Part shown: piece after piece, positions 35,152 through 47,339 of the stretch | Layout of the letters: each line of letters begins with the position of its first letter | How positions within the stretch are numbered: the stretch's first letter is position 1 | NCBI RefSeq assembly: GCF_963678635.1 | Contig: NC_087070.1 | Span: 4,994,539 to 5,058,538, forward strand | DNA from: Symsagittifera roscoffensis | Taxonomy: Eukaryota; Xenacoelomorpha; Acoela; Convolutidae | Reading direction: 5' to 3' | Length of the DNA: 64,000 bases | Program-made: the position numbers and the translations under genes | Notes under the pieces: model-generated | Told to the model about the DNA's origin: nothing | The model's database searches: none | What the model saw: only the letters and a program-made list of their open reading frames with translations

Positions 35152-35528
35152 TGAAAATTTTTTTGAAACTTACCATCTTACCATCTGAAACCTTACCATT
35201 CCCTATTTTATTACATTAGGAAGTCTATTCCCTATCTTAATGAGTTCCTAATTCCTTACATTTATTTTCTTATACATAGGGAAATCTATACGCTATCCTT
35301 ATACACGGGAAACTCGGGCGACGGAAAAAACCTACCATCTGAAATTTACCATCTGAAACTTGCTATCTTAATACATTGGGAAACCTATTCCCTATTTTAC
35401 TACATTGGGAAACTATTCCCTATGTTAATACATAGGGTGAGGACCGGATACTCCATAGCCTATGTTAATACATGGCGGTCCTAACCCCCTCCACCCGGAC
35501 GATTGATTTCGCCCCGATATATACTACT
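35152..35528. repeat. Right terminal inverted repeat
   Basis: Reverse complement of 10836-11185, ending atatactact. Divergence from the left TIR is considerable, with small indels, much higher than between the two left TIR copies. This agrees with an old insertion followed by a later duplication of the left end. Confidence 0.9.
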
Positions 35529-35534
35529 ACTATT
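35529..35534. other. Target-site duplication, right copy
   Basis: actatt against gctatt at 10830-10835, followed by caagggtccc, the next minisatellite half-unit. Confidence 0.75.
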
Positions 35535-38500
35535 CAAGGGTCCCAAAGGGTTCAATTATTCAAGGGCCCCAATCTTCTCAGCTTTTCAAGGGTCTCAGAA
35601 GCCTCAATTACTCGCTTCGAGGACTCAATTACAGCGTTTCGAGGGTCCCAAAAGCTTTAAATACTCAACGGTCCCAATCTATCTAGCTATTCAAGGTTCC
35701 CGTGAACCTAATTATCCGATGATCTCAAAAGCTTCAACTTCTCAAGGTTTCCAACCTTCCTAGTTCTTTAAGGGTAACAAGAGCTTCAACTACTCAAGTG
35801 TCGCAATCTTCCTGGCAAATCAAGGTTCCGAAAAACTTCAACAATTCAAGGATCCCAGTCTCCTAGCTATTCAAGAGTCCCATAGGCTTTTATTAGTCAA
35901 GGAAGCCAAACATCTCAGCTTTTTAAGGGTCTCAGAAGCCTCAATTATTTAATGGTCTCAATCTTCCTAGCTTTTCCAGGGTCCCAATAGCTTTAACTAC
36001 TCGAGGGTCCCAATCTACCTAGCTATTCAAGGGCCCCAAAAGACTAGTTATTCAAGGGCCCCAGTCTTCGTACCTATCCAATGGTCCCAAAATCTTCAAC
36101 TACTCAAGGGTTCCAATCTTCTTAGCTACTTAGGGGTCCCAAAAACTTCAACTATTCAAAAGTCCTTTCTCCTAGCTATTCAAGAGTGCCATAGGTTTAT
36201 ATTAGTCAAGGAATCCAATCTTCTCAGCTTTTCAAGGGTCTCAAAAGCCTCAATTACTCGATGATCTCAATCTTCCTAGCTTTTCGAGGGTCCCAAAAGC
36301 TTCAATTTCTCAAGGTTTTTGACCTTCCTAGCTCTTTGAGGGTAACAAGAGCTTCAATTACTCAAGTGTCCCAAACTTCCTAGCTAATCAAGTGTTCAAA
36401 AAACTTCAAATATTCAAGAATTCCAGTCTACTAGCTTTTCAAGAGTCCCATAGGTTTATATTATTCAAGGAACGTAATCTTCTCAGCTTTTCAAGGGTCT
36501 CAGAAGCTTCAATTATTTAAAGGTCTCAATCTCCCTGGCTTTTCGGGGGTCCTGAAACCTTCAACTACTCAAGGGTTTCAATCTTCTTGCCACTTAGGGG
36601 TTTTAAAAACTTCAGCTATTCAAGGATCCGAGTCTCCTAGCTATTCAAGAGTCCCATAGGTTTGTATTATTCAAGGAACCTAATTTTCTCAGCTTTTCAA
36701 TGGTCTCAGAAGCCTCAATTACTCGATGGTCTCAACCTTTCTAGCTTTTCGAGGGTTTCAAAAGCTTTAACCACCCAAGGGTCTCAATCTACCTAGCTAT
36801 TCAAGGGTCTCATGACCCTAATTATCCGAGGATCCCAAAAGCTTCAGCTTCTCAAGGTTTCCAACCTTCCTAGCTCTTTAAGGGTAACAAGAGCTTCAAT
36901 TACTCAAATTTCCCAATCTCCTAGTTAATCAAGGGTCCGAAAAACTTCAACTATTCAAGGATCCCAGTCGCCTAGCTGTTTAAAAAACCCATATTCTCAT
37001 ATTATTCAAGGAACCCAAACTTCTCAGCTTTTCAAAGGTCTCAGAAGCCTCAATTAATCAAAGATCTCAATCTTTCTAGCTTTTCGAGGGTCCCAAAATC
37101 TTCAACTAATCAAGGGTTTGAATCTTTCCAGCTACTTAGGGGTCCCAAAAACTTCAACTATTCAAGGATCCCAGTCTCCTAGCTATTCAAGAGTCCCATA
37201 AGATTATATTATTCAAGGAACCCAATCTTCTCAGCTTTTCAAGGGTCTCAGAAGCTTCAATTACTCGATGGTATCAATCTTCCTAGCTTTTCGAGGGTCC
37301 CAAAACCTTTAACCCTTCAAGGGTCCCAGTTTACCTAGCTATGCAAGGGTCCCATGAACCTAATTATCCGATGATCCCAAAAGCTTCAACTTCTCAATGT
37401 TTCCAACCTCCCTAGCCCTCTATGGGTAATAAGAGCTTCAACTACTCAAGTGTCCCAATCTTCCTGGCTAATCAAGGTTCCGAAAAATTTCAAAAATTCA
37501 AGGATTCAAGTATCCTAGCTATTCGATTAAAGAGTCCCATAGGCTTATATTATTCAAGGAACCAAAAGTTCTCAGCTTTTCAAGGATCTCAGAAGCCTCA
37601 ATCATTTAATGGTCCCAATCTTCCAAGCTTTTCGAGGGTCCCAAAATCTTCAACTACTCAAGGGTTCCAACCTTCCTAGCTACTTAGGGGTCCCAAAAAC
37701 TTCAACTATTTAAGAGTCCCAGTCTCCTAGCTATTCAAGAGTCCCATAGGTTTTTCTTATTCCAGGAACCCAATCTTCTCAGCTTTTCAAGGGTCTGAGA
37801 AGCCTCAATTTTTTAATGGTCTTAATCTTCCTAGCTTTTCGAGGGTCCCAAAATATTCAACTACTCAAGGGTTCCAATCGTCCTAGCTACTAAGGGGTCC
37901 CAAAAACTTCAACTAATCAAGGATCCCAGTCTCCTAGCTATTTAAGAGTCCCATAGATTTATATTATTCAAGGAACCCAATATTTTCAAATTTTCAAAGT
38001 CTCAGAAGCCTATATTACTCGATGGTCTCAGTCTTTCTAGCTTTTCGGGGGTTCCATAAGCTTTAACCACTCAAGGGTCCCAATCTACATAGCTTTTCAA
38101 GGGTCTCATGATTCTAACAATCTGAGGATCCCAAAAGATTGAACTTCTCAAGGTTTCCAACCTTCCTAGCACTTTAAGGGTAACGAGAGCTTCAACTAAT
38201 CAATTGTCCGAATCTTCCTAGCTAATCAAGGGTCCGAACAACTTCAACTATTCAAGGATCCCAGTCTCCTAGCTATCCAAGAGTCCCATAGGTTTATAGT
38301 ATTCAAGGAACCCAATCTTCTCAGCTTTTCAAGGGTCTCAGAAGCCTCAATTACTCGATGGTCTCAATCTTTCTAGCTTTTCGAGGGCCCCAAAAGACTT
38401 GTTATTCAAGGGCCCCAAAAGTCTAGTTATTCAAGAGCCCCCAATCTTCCTAAATATCCAACGGTCCCAAAATCTTCAACTACTAAAGGGTTCCTATCTT

Positions 38501-41500
38501 CCTAGCTACAAGGGTCCATGAGCCTCAATTATTCAAGGGCCCCGACCTTCCTAACTATCCAAGGGTCACGAAAGCTTCACCTACTCTACGGTTCAACTCC
38601 TCCTAGCTTCTCAGGGGACCTCAATCTTCTCAGCTACTTAGGGGTCTCAAAAGTTTCGATTACATAAAGGTCCCCATATTACTAGCTCTTCAAGGGTAAC
38701 AAAAAATTAGTTACTCAAAGGTCCCAACCTTCGTAGCTATTCAAAGGTCACAAGAGCTTCTAGTTTTCAAGAAACCCAACGTCCTCAACTATCCAAGGGT
38801 CTCAAAAGCTTCAATTACTCAAAATTGCCAATCTTCAAAGCTATTAAGGGGTCCCAAGAGCTTCAATTATTCAGAAACCTCGGCCTTCTCAGCTATTCAA
38901 GAAGCCAAAACCCCTCAGTTACTCAATGGTCGCATTCTTTCTAGTTTTTAGGGATCCAAAGAGCTTCAGTTACTCAAGACTTCAGTCTTCGTAGATCTCC
39001 TCAGCTATCCAAGGGTCCCAAACGCTTCAACTACTCAGGGTTACCAATCTTCCTAGCTATTCAAGGGTCCCAAGAGCTTCAACTATTCAAAACTTCTAAT
39101 TTTCTCAGCTATCCAAGTGTGCAAAAGCCTCTGTTACTCAATGATCCCAATCTTCCTAGCTTTTCGAGGGTCCCAAGATCATCAATTACTCAAGAGTCCC
39201 ATCCTTCTCAGTTTCCGAGGTTATCAAAAACCTCAGCTATTTTTCACTGAAGCTTATGTATCCCAATCTACCAAGTCTCATTCTGCCTAGCTTTTCAAGT
39301 GTCCCAACAGCTTCTGCTACTCAAGGGTCTCAATCTTCCTAGATACTCAGGGGTCCCAAAAACTTCAAATATTCAAGGTTATGAACCTTCCTAAATTTTC
39401 AGGGATCCCCATTTTCTCAGCTGATTAATGGCACCAAAAGCTTCGATTACTCGAGGAACCAAACTTCCTAGTTATTCAAGGGTCCCAAGAGCTTCAACTA
39501 TTCATGGGGCCCCAATCACCCTAACAATGTAAGGGTCCCAAGTGCTCCAACTCTTTAAGAGTCCCAATCTTCGTAGCTATTCAAAAATACCAATAGCTCT
39601 ATCTACTCTAGGGTTCAATCATCCTAGCTAATTAAGGGTCGCAAGCGCTCCATTTCCCAAGGGTTTCAAGAGCTTCATTTAGACAATAGCTCCAAAATTT
39701 TAGCAATTCAAGGGTCCATGAGCCTCAATTTTTCGGGGGCCCCAATCTTCCTAGCTATCCAAATGTCCCGAGGGCCTCAATTACTCAAGGCTCTCAATCT
39801 TCATAGCTATTCAAAGGTCGCAAGAGCTTCAAGTAATCAGGAACGCCAATCTCCTCAGCTATCCAAGGGTCTCAAACGCTTCAACTACTCAGGGTTACCA
39901 ATCTTCTTAGCTATTCAAGGGTCCCAAGAGCATCAACTATTCAAAACTTCCAATCTTCTCAGCTATCCAAGAGTCCAAACGCCTCTGTTACTCAATGATC
40001 CCAATCTTCCTAGCTTTTCGAGGGTCCCAAGATCATCAATTACTCAGAGTCCCAATCTTCTCAGTTTCCAAGGTAATCAAAAACCTCAGCTATTTTTCAC
40101 TGAAGCTTATGTATCCCAATCTACCAAGTCTCATTCTACGTAAATTTTTAAGTTTCCCAACAGCTTCAGCTACTCAAGGGTCCCAATCTTCCTAGATACT
40201 CAGGGGTCCCAAAAACTTCAAAAAATCAAGGTTATCAACATTCCTAACTTCTCAGGGATCCCCATTTTCTCAGCTGATTAATGACACCAAAAGCTTCGAT
40301 TACTCTAGGAACCAAACTTCCTAGTTATTCAAGGGTACTCAAGAGCTTCAACTATTCATAGGCCCCAATCACCCTAACAATGTAAGGGTCCCAAGTGCTC
40401 CAACTCTTTGAGAGTCCCAATCTTCATAGCTATTCAAAAGTACCAATAGCTCTATCTACTCTAGGGCTCAATCATCCTAGCTAATTAAGTGTCCCAAGCG
40501 CTCCATTTCCCAAGGGTTTCAAGAGCTTCAACTACACAATAGCTCCAATTTTTTTAGCTATTCAAGGGTCCATGAGCCTCAATTATTCAGCGGCCCCAAT
40601 CTTCTTAGCTATCCAAATGTCCCGAGGGCCTCAATTACTCAAGGCTCTCAATCTTCATAGCTATTCAAGGGCCCGAGTAGCTTAAACTAGCAAAGGGTCC
40701 CAACTTTCCTGGCAACTCAAGAGTCAAAATCTTCTCAGATATTCTCCCAAGAACTTCAACTACTCCAGGTACCCAACCTTGCTAGCTGCTCGAGAGTCCC
40801 AAAATCTCCAATTAAACAAGGGTCCCAAGCTACCTAGCTATTTCAGCGTCCCAAGAGCTTAAACTTATCAAGGGTCTCAACCATCCTAGCTACACACGGG
40901 TTCCAGTGCTTCAACTACTCAAGGGTTCCAATCGTCTTAGCTAATCAGGGATCCCAAAAATTTCAAATTCTCAAGAATCCCTGTATCTTTGATATTCAGG
41001 GGTCCCATAGGCTTCAATCATTCAAGGGCCCCAATCTTGTCAGCTTCTTCAAGGGTCTCAGAAGCCTCAATTACTCAAGGGTCTCAACCTTCCTAGCTTT
41101 CGAGAGTCCCAAAAAATTTGGTTACTCAAGGGTCCCAATCTACCTAGCTTTTCAAGGGTCACAGGAGATTCAATTATCGAAGGGCTCCATCTTCTCAGCT
41201 CTCCAAGGATCCCAAAAGCCTCAATTAATCAATGGTCTCAATGTTTCTAGCTTTTCTGGGTTTCAATAGCTTCAGTTACACAACGATTTCACTCTTCCTA
41301 GCTCTTCAAGGTTCCCAAGAGCTTCAACTAATCAAGAGCTCCAATATTTCTAACAATCCATGAGTCTGAAGAGCTTAAACTACGGAAAAGTCCAAATCTT
41401 TTTAGCTATTCAGGGATATATTACACTCAATTTTTCAATGGCTTCAATCTACCTAGCTATCCAATGGTCCCGAAAGCCTCAATAGCTCAAGGCTTCCAAT

Positions 41501-42541
41501 CTTCAGAACTAATCAAGTGTCCGAAGAATTTAAACTACCCAAGGGTCCCAATTTTTCTAGCAACTCAAGGGTTCGATTCTTCTCAGATATGGAAGGATAC
41601 CAAGAGCCTCAATTATTCAAAAGCCCCAATATTCTCAGCTCTCCGAGGATACCAAAAGCCTCAATTACACAATGGTCAAATTTTTCCTGGCTTTTCGAGG
41701 GTCCCAAGAGCTTCAACTACTCAATGTTCCCATTTTTCGTAGCTATTCAATGGTCACAAGAGCTTCAAGTATTCAAGGGCCCTAATCTCCTTAGCTATCA
41801 AAAGATCCCCGAAGCTTCAAATATTCAAGGTTACCAATCTTCCGAGCTATTCAAGAGTTCTAAGTACTTCAGCTACTCAAGAACCCCAATCGTCTTAGCT
41901 ATTCAAGGGTCTCAGAAGCCTCAATTGCACAATGGTCAAATTTTTCCTGGCTTTTCGAGGGTCCCAAGAGCTTCAACTACTCAATGTTCCCATTTTCTTT
42001 CGTAGCTATTCAATGGTCACAAGAGCTTTAAGTATTCAAGGGCCCTAATCTCCTTAGCTATCAAAAGATCCCCGAAGCTTCAAATATTCAAGGTTACCAA
42101 TCTTCCGAGCTATTCAAGAGTTCTAAGTACTTCAGCTACTCAAGAACCCCAATCGTCTTAGCTATTCAAGGGTCTCAGAAGCCTCAATTACACAATGGTC
42201 AAATTTTTCCTGGCTTTTCGAGGGTCCCAAGAGCTTCAACTACTCAATGTTCCCATTTTTCGTAGCTATTCAATGGTTACAAGAGCTTCAAGTATTCAAG
42301 GGCCCTAATCTCCTTAGCTATCAAAAGATCCCCGAAGCTTCAAATATTAAAGGTTACCAATCTTCCGAGCTATTCAAGAGTTCTAAGTACTTCAGCTACT
42401 CAAGAACCCCAATCTTCTTAGCTATTCAAGGGTCTCAGAAGCCTCAATTACTCAATGGTCTCAAATTTCCTAGCTTTCGAGAGTCCCAAAAGATTTAGTT
42501 ACTCAAGGGTCCCAATCTACCTAGCTTTTCAAGGGTCACAG
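35535..42541. repeat. Minisatellite array, 52-bp unit (middle block)
   Basis: Continuation of the left block on the other side of the Polinton, about 7 kb. Several higher-order repeats are visible: an 853-bp block twice (38990-40690; marker ttttcactgaagctta at 39241 and 40094), a 260-bp block three times (from 41671, 41931 and 42194), and a unit of about 1.38 kb linking 41100 with 42478 and, past the LTR element, 49171. Open frames up to 162 codons here contain recurring words such as FSRVPRAST and AIQGSQKPQL and are artefacts of the 52-bp periodicity. Confidence 0.93.
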
Positions 42542-42542
42542 A

Positions 42543-42752
42543 TGTTGTGATTTGTTTTAGTAGTTTTAAATGACCTTCGGTATTAACTAATACCTGTTAA
42601 CTAATTTCGGTACCACCATCAGTCGATCGCTGTGTGCAGTCAGTTGTCCTTTTAGAACGTTTTAAATTAACACACTATCTTTTATTAGTTTTATTCTCTC
42701 AAGTATCGGTACATTAGTTGAACATAGACCATAGATTTAGAATAGTTTAATA
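42543..42752 (+). repeat. 5' LTR of Ty3/Gypsy element 1
   Basis: The left LTR runs from tgttgtgattt to about gtttaata. It aligns throughout with 48961-49170, with about 23 mismatches and a 2-bp gap over 208 bp by eye. The minisatellite ends directly before it. Confidence 0.88.
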
Positions 42753-43660
42753 TGGCGCAGTCTAATGATTCAAACGTGCGTGGAATTCACCCCTTCTGGC
42801 CTAATACCTGGACCCAATGGAGCGACCAATTTCAATTGACGATTATCGCTAAAAAAATCTGGATATAGAGAGCCTACACGAACCAGAGACTCCAAAAACA
42901 CAAATCCCCATTTTGGAACAAGTGACAGGTAGCGAGTCGGACACGGAAAAAGCCAACAGAGAGACAAGGAACAAAAACGCAATGAAACAGTATGAATCTG
43001 CCGAAGAAAAGCGGATCAATGAAGAAAAAAGGAAATTCAATGGAATGAGACGAACGGAGGCGGATAAGAAACTGCGCTCAATTTTATTTCTAGTCTACCC
43101 ATCATTTAACAAACCGCACAACACTAACTTTGAAAGATACAAATTATTAAATCGGAAGCAGAAAGATCGTACGTGTAATATAAAGTACTGGCTAGTACGT
43201 GTAATATAAAGGAATCTGACGAGGCGAACTGGATAAGAGACATTTTCATCTGTAATATGAAAAAAAAACAGACACCCAGGGGAAATTACTTTCAGCATCC
43301 AGAAGCCCTACGGACTTCTGGTGGCACAAGAAGCACTTAACCAAGCATTGATCGACCGAAAGGGATATTTTAATCATCAAAAATTGACAAAAATGGCACG
43401 ATCATTGACCGATGGGACATTTTTTAAATCTTCTAACAAGCATAACCAGATCAGGAAGGAATCGAGCCTGAACATAGAACGGACTAGTTCATGCAAGAAA
43501 TATGGGAACGCATTTACGAAAGGGCACTTAAACGTTTGCCCAGCGAAGGACATAAGTTGTAAAAATTGTAATTATAAAAGACATTTCGCCAAATTAAGTC
43601 AATCCCGTAAAAAACGACCCACTGGAGTGGTCGTAATAAACGATCCCGTGAAAGGCTAAC
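42752..43660 (+). pseudogene. gag of Gypsy element 1
   Basis: A frame starting with the ATG overlapping the primer-binding site contains GIHPFWPNTWTQWSDQF, a capsid-like start shared in pattern with element 2. After shifts it continues at 42913-43209 (charged, coiled-coil-like) and 43321-43659. The last frame has a nucleocapsid region with cysteine/histidine knuckles (CKKYGNAF, CPAKDISCKNCNYKRHF). A local duplication of gtacgtgtaatataaag (43169 and 43195) disrupts the frame. At least three interruptions are present. Confidence 0.7.
42753..42763 (+). promoter_or_regulatory. Primer-binding site of element 1
   Basis: tggcgcagtct follows the 5' LTR directly. tggcgcagtc is complementary to the 3' end of a tRNA-Ser type acceptor (gactgcgcca), the primer class used by some Gypsy elements. 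The gag ATG (42752) overlaps it. Confidence 0.6.
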
Positions 43661-44010
43661 ATCACGTGCTCATGATCTATTGTATTCCTTTCATTGACCC
43701 TCGTAACTAGAAAGCACAGGTATTTGCCCGGGAATTGTGCCACTGTTGGGGGAAGCGCAGCCATTCCTCCCAGCCCCGGTTTCTGTTTGAACAGAAACTC
43801 CACGTTTTGGTATTCTCCCTTGAAGTCAGCCTCCAGTCTCGATTTGAAGCTCATGTCCGCCGTTATACAGATCACGCTAGTCCTGTCTGACAGAATGAAG
43901 TCGCTGTCCGCTATTAGGATGTTCTCCGAGTATTCATTGGGGATTTCAAATTTCGTTTTGAAATTTCAACCTATGGTAGGTTCAGCTTCTTTCTCGCCTA
44001 GGTTCAGTAA
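43655..44010 (-). pseudogene. Macrodomain fragment, antisense inside Gypsy element 1
   Basis: The minus-strand frame from about 44005 down to 43650 has the macrodomain pattern in order: IADSDFILSD, then VICITADMSFKSRLEADFK (ADP-ribose-binding region), FLFKQKPGLGGMAALPP and YLCFLVTRVNERNTID. It most resembles the TARG1/ALC1-type macrodomain that binds or removes ADP-ribose. One TGA lies near its start and no stop follows within the domain, so it is better preserved than surrounding retroelement frames. It sits between the gag knuckle and the protease, in the opposite orientation. No own promoter or ATG is evident (internal ATGs exist). Confidence 0.65.
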
Positions 44011-44081
44011 TAGATAATTATGTTAATACCGAAAATTGTACATACGTCCCTCCGGAAATCTCGTGGGCGTAGAATCAAGAA

Positions 44082-44640
44082 TTGTGTGATGTAATAAACG
44101 CTTGGAACGAGTACGGACAGAGCGACGATGACGATTTCTCAGTGTTGAGAATGAGAACCATCTACAATAAAAACGGATTTGAAACGAAGAAACTCCTGAA
44201 CATAGGCATTGGCTGGGATATGATTGTAAATATGAACATACCAGTAGATTCAGCAAGTCCTGTAAGCTTTTTAAAACAAAACGTGTCACACGAAAGCAAA
44301 CTAAGATACCCGAACTTGAAAGTTTACCCAGTGGAAAAGAGGATTAAAGACGTGAATTGTGGACTCACTGACGATACGATCAATATCTTAGGAAAGATAA
44401 TCGTTAAGACACAATCCAATGGGTGGATCAGCGAAGAAACACCGTTCCTCATTACAGGCGGACATTAACGAAATATCCTGGGAAATGACAACCTACCCAA
44501 ACTTGGCATAGAAGTGACTCAGAGGAAATGCCCCCAGACAATTTGCATGGTCAACCAACCGCCACTCGAGAATAAGTACAAAAGCTTGTCTCCTTTAACT
44601 GACAAGATCTTGATGAGTTCAAAGAACTATTCACTAGAGT
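44082..44640 (+). pseudogene. Aspartic protease region of Gypsy element 1
   Basis: The frame 44082-44468 contains the retropepsin-like site PVDSASPVSFL, with alanine where the family has D-S/T-G, followed by the flexible region and ILGKIIVKTQSNGW. A continuing frame to 44640 contains LLGNDNLPKLGIEV, usual for the spacer before RT. The Gly-to-Ala change and stops make it inactive. Confidence 0.6.
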
Positions 44641-45410
44641 GGGGAAAATACCAAACGATTGCAAGGTAACACATTTTCACTCATCATTTAAACCAGTACA
44701 ATGTAAAGGGAGAAGAGTCACTCTTCACTTACTCGCGGGGGTGAACGAAGAATTGAAAAGAATGGAGACCGAAGGTCATTTCAAAAAATGGAAAAATGCG
44801 ACGAAGATTGCTTCATCAGCCCATTTAACTTACTCGAAAAAAGGATGCTTCGATCAAACTGGCTTTAGACTTCAAATTATTAAACGACCAAATTTTTAAA
44901 AATGTGTACCAAATGCCGAACATACGTGAACTCATAGATAATGTAGCCCTGCAAATCTCAGAGAAATCCAACGGGCGATTCTGGTTTAGCAATCTGGATC
45001 TGAAAAACGCCTACAGCCAACTCAAACTGTGTGATCAAACGAGTAAACAGTGTAATTTTAGTATAGTAGGCGGCGAAACTACTGGCACGTATCAATTTTT
45101 AATGGGATTTTACGGACTGGGGGACATGCCAAATGAATTCCAACGGGTCATGGACTCAGTGTTGAAAAACATTCCTTTCACAAACTGTTACATAGACAAC
45201 ATTCTGGTAGCCTCGAGGGGAACTTTGGAAGAACACAAAATCATAGTGTACAAAATTTTATCAATCTTAAAAAAGAACAATATGGCGCTTAAATGGGGGA
45301 AGTGCGCATTTTTTAAATCAGAAACTCCGGCGACGGAGTACGACCACTGGTCGGTGAAGCAGACGCTATAAAAAACTTGCCAATTCCCAAGAACATTTCC
45401 GAACTACGCT
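44640..45410 (+). pseudogene. Reverse transcriptase of Gypsy element 1
   Basis: 44639-44899 carries the finger region. 44904-45371 contains YQMPNIRELIDNV, FSNLDLKNAYSQL (motif A aspartate), FLMGFYGLGDMPNEFQ (motif B), and NCYIDNILVAS, where the usual Y-x-D-D reads Y-I-D-N. The loss of the second catalytic aspartate and the frame breaks at 44899 and 45371 show that the enzyme is dead. Confidence 0.85.
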
Positions 45411-45439
45411 CGTTCTTCGGCTCGATGAATCACTATGTA

Positions 45440-45965
45440 AAATTCGTTGCTAATTTATCGACTCTATGCTCTCGTCTTCGTCCTGAATAAAAAATCGGTA
45501 TACAAATGGGACAATGATCACTTATTAGCGTTTGCAAAACTAAAAGCAGAAATTGTAAATATTACAGAAAACAGTCATTTTGAGATAAAAGAGAAGACCA
45601 GGCTGAAAACAGACGCTTCGCACAACGGACTAGAACAACTTTAAGGAGACCAGTGGAAAACGATTGCGTTTGCATCTAGATTTTTGAACAATCATGGAAT
45701 GAAGTACTCAACAAATAAATTAGAGCTACTGGGAGTGGTGTGGGCTTCATAACACTTTAAAAATTACCTTTATGGAACAGAATTCCAAATAGTAACAGAC
45801 CATAAAGCCTTGATCTCAGCACTTTCAGCAAACCACGGGAATAAAACGATGCATAGTCGACTGACCCGTTGGGTGAATAGACTTTTAAACATTCAATTTT
45901 AAAATATCCCATTTTACCTGGAAAAGATATGGGCTTTACAGATCTTTTATCCAGACTTCCTTCGG
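45440..45965 (+). pseudogene. RNase H domain of Gypsy element 1
   Basis: Catalytic carboxylates can be followed as TDASHNGL (about 45611), KLELLGVVWAS (about 45720) and IVTDHKALISAL (about 45790), with stops between them. The domain ends with the linker containing GFTDLLSRLPSG (45929 onward). Confidence 0.75.
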
Positions 45966-46609
45966 GCAAAGCCCTCCCAACTTCCCATTATGACGATGAA
46001 TTTGTAGTCGCTTCAATTGACAAATTTCAGAAAATTCTATTAAATAGACCACATTCTAACTCTGAAGTTGTAAATACTGTAGTTAGACCGGCGGTCGCTG
46101 TAAATACTTACTCTCTCGTTAATAATAATATCCCTTCGGGAATACAAAACTCAAGCGACGTGATTGATCAAAACTTTTTAAACAGCTCTTTAGCTTACTT
46201 CAATCTCAAGATTATTGTTGCTATCATATCTTGTATCGCTCGGTCGATAAAATTTTGCCATAACTACCATACTCGGACAGAAAACTGTACCTCAAATTGC
46301 CTACACATTGATAATTTGACATTCAATTTTAAAAGCATTACCTTTTCGGACAAAGTCGTTTTTCATTTTATCCTCGAAAATAGACAATTTTTACCATTTT
46401 CTAAAAAGCGTTTAGATTTTCCAATGGACAAACTTACTGAACCTCTATTAATTATCCCTGAAGAACACAACATTGCCTTCAAAATCAGAGACGACCGGCT
46501 CTCAACTGATCACGCGAATATTGTTAGGAGATACAAGTCGGACTTAAACCTACCTCAATCCCAATTCGTCCAGAAAACCATTGCTCAAAGGATATTTTAC
46601 AAATCATGA
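45929..46609 (+). pseudogene. RNase H-integrase linker frame of Gypsy element 1
   Basis: A 226-codon open frame, the second longest in the element. It starts with GFTDLLSRLPSGKALP, the usual end of the RNase H connection, and then enters a long Ser/Asn-rich linker without recognised domain. Toward its end (DHANIVRRYKSDLNLP) it approaches the integrase. The length of the linker is greater than usual for the family. Confidence 0.5.
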
Positions 46610-47200
46610 CCAGGGAAGACAAAGTGGACACTATCAGGGAACTTTCAATTCTATGCTCTAAGAGACCCATCCAGGACAGTTTGGGATGAAATCGCTTGCT
46701 GAATACATGTGGTGGCCACACATTTACAGAGAAATTTATCACCACGGGAGAACGTGCAGTCAATGCTTGAAAGCTGGTAAGAACCTTAAAGTTTTACAAG
46801 GTACAAAAAACATTTCAAAACTACCGACTCTGACATTCGCGAATGAAGAAATCAATCTGGATTTGCAGGCCCGTTAGACGCGTTCTGGGGAAACAATAAA
46901 TACATCCTTCTCTGCATTGACCGCTTTACAAAGTTCCCTTCGGCGAAGATTGTAAATAACACTTCCACGAAAAAGGTGATTTCCTTCTTAAACGATTACT
47001 TTCACCTTCATGGGTTTCCAAGAAAAATTAGAGTTGACCATGGGTCGTGATTTTTATCTTCCTAAAAACTTCTGCAAAAGGCTCAACATCGAGATTATTT
47101 ACTGTACAAACGGCGATCACAGATCCAATGGGCTAGTGGAAAGATTAATTTATACAATCAAATCGAAATTACTGGCAATGTCTTTCCAATAACTTAAACC
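46600..47200 (+). pseudogene. Integrase of Gypsy element 1
   Basis: The HHCC zinc region is seen at 46686-46877 (YMWWPHIYREIYHHGRTC and SQCLKAGK). The catalytic core follows, with a frame change, at about 46870-47190: CIDRFTKFPSAK near 46915, a second aspartate in RVDHGS near 47030, and the glutamate in NGLVERLIYTIKS near 47130. A TGA interrupts just after the second aspartate. Confidence 0.82.
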
Positions 47201-47339
47201 TCCATTAAATGCTTCGATCGAGAAAACTATTGGGAACCTGAGAATTTCAAAACAAACCGCAATCGGCTGTACCCCTTTCAAAAACATTTTATAGAACGGC
47301 GAACACTAGATGGAAAAATCTTATTTCCGATAGTTATTA

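Larger units (their letters stand above)
10836..35528. mobile_element. Polinton/Maverick (adintovirus-like) DNA transposon, degenerate
   Basis: The element is bounded by inverted repeats beginning agtagtatat at the left and ending atatactact at the right, with a 6-bp target duplication inside the 52-bp minisatellite. It carries the Polinton gene complement: protein-primed DNA polymerase B on the minus strand near the left end, and FtsK/HerA-type packaging ATPase, DDE integrase, penton-like, pVI-like and double-jelly-roll major capsid homologues on the plus strand. I did not find the adenovirus-type maturation protease. Length is 24.7 kb; subtracting the two internal duplications leaves about 15 kb, usual for the family. 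All recognised genes contain stops or frameshifts, so this copy is dead. Confidence 0.92.
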
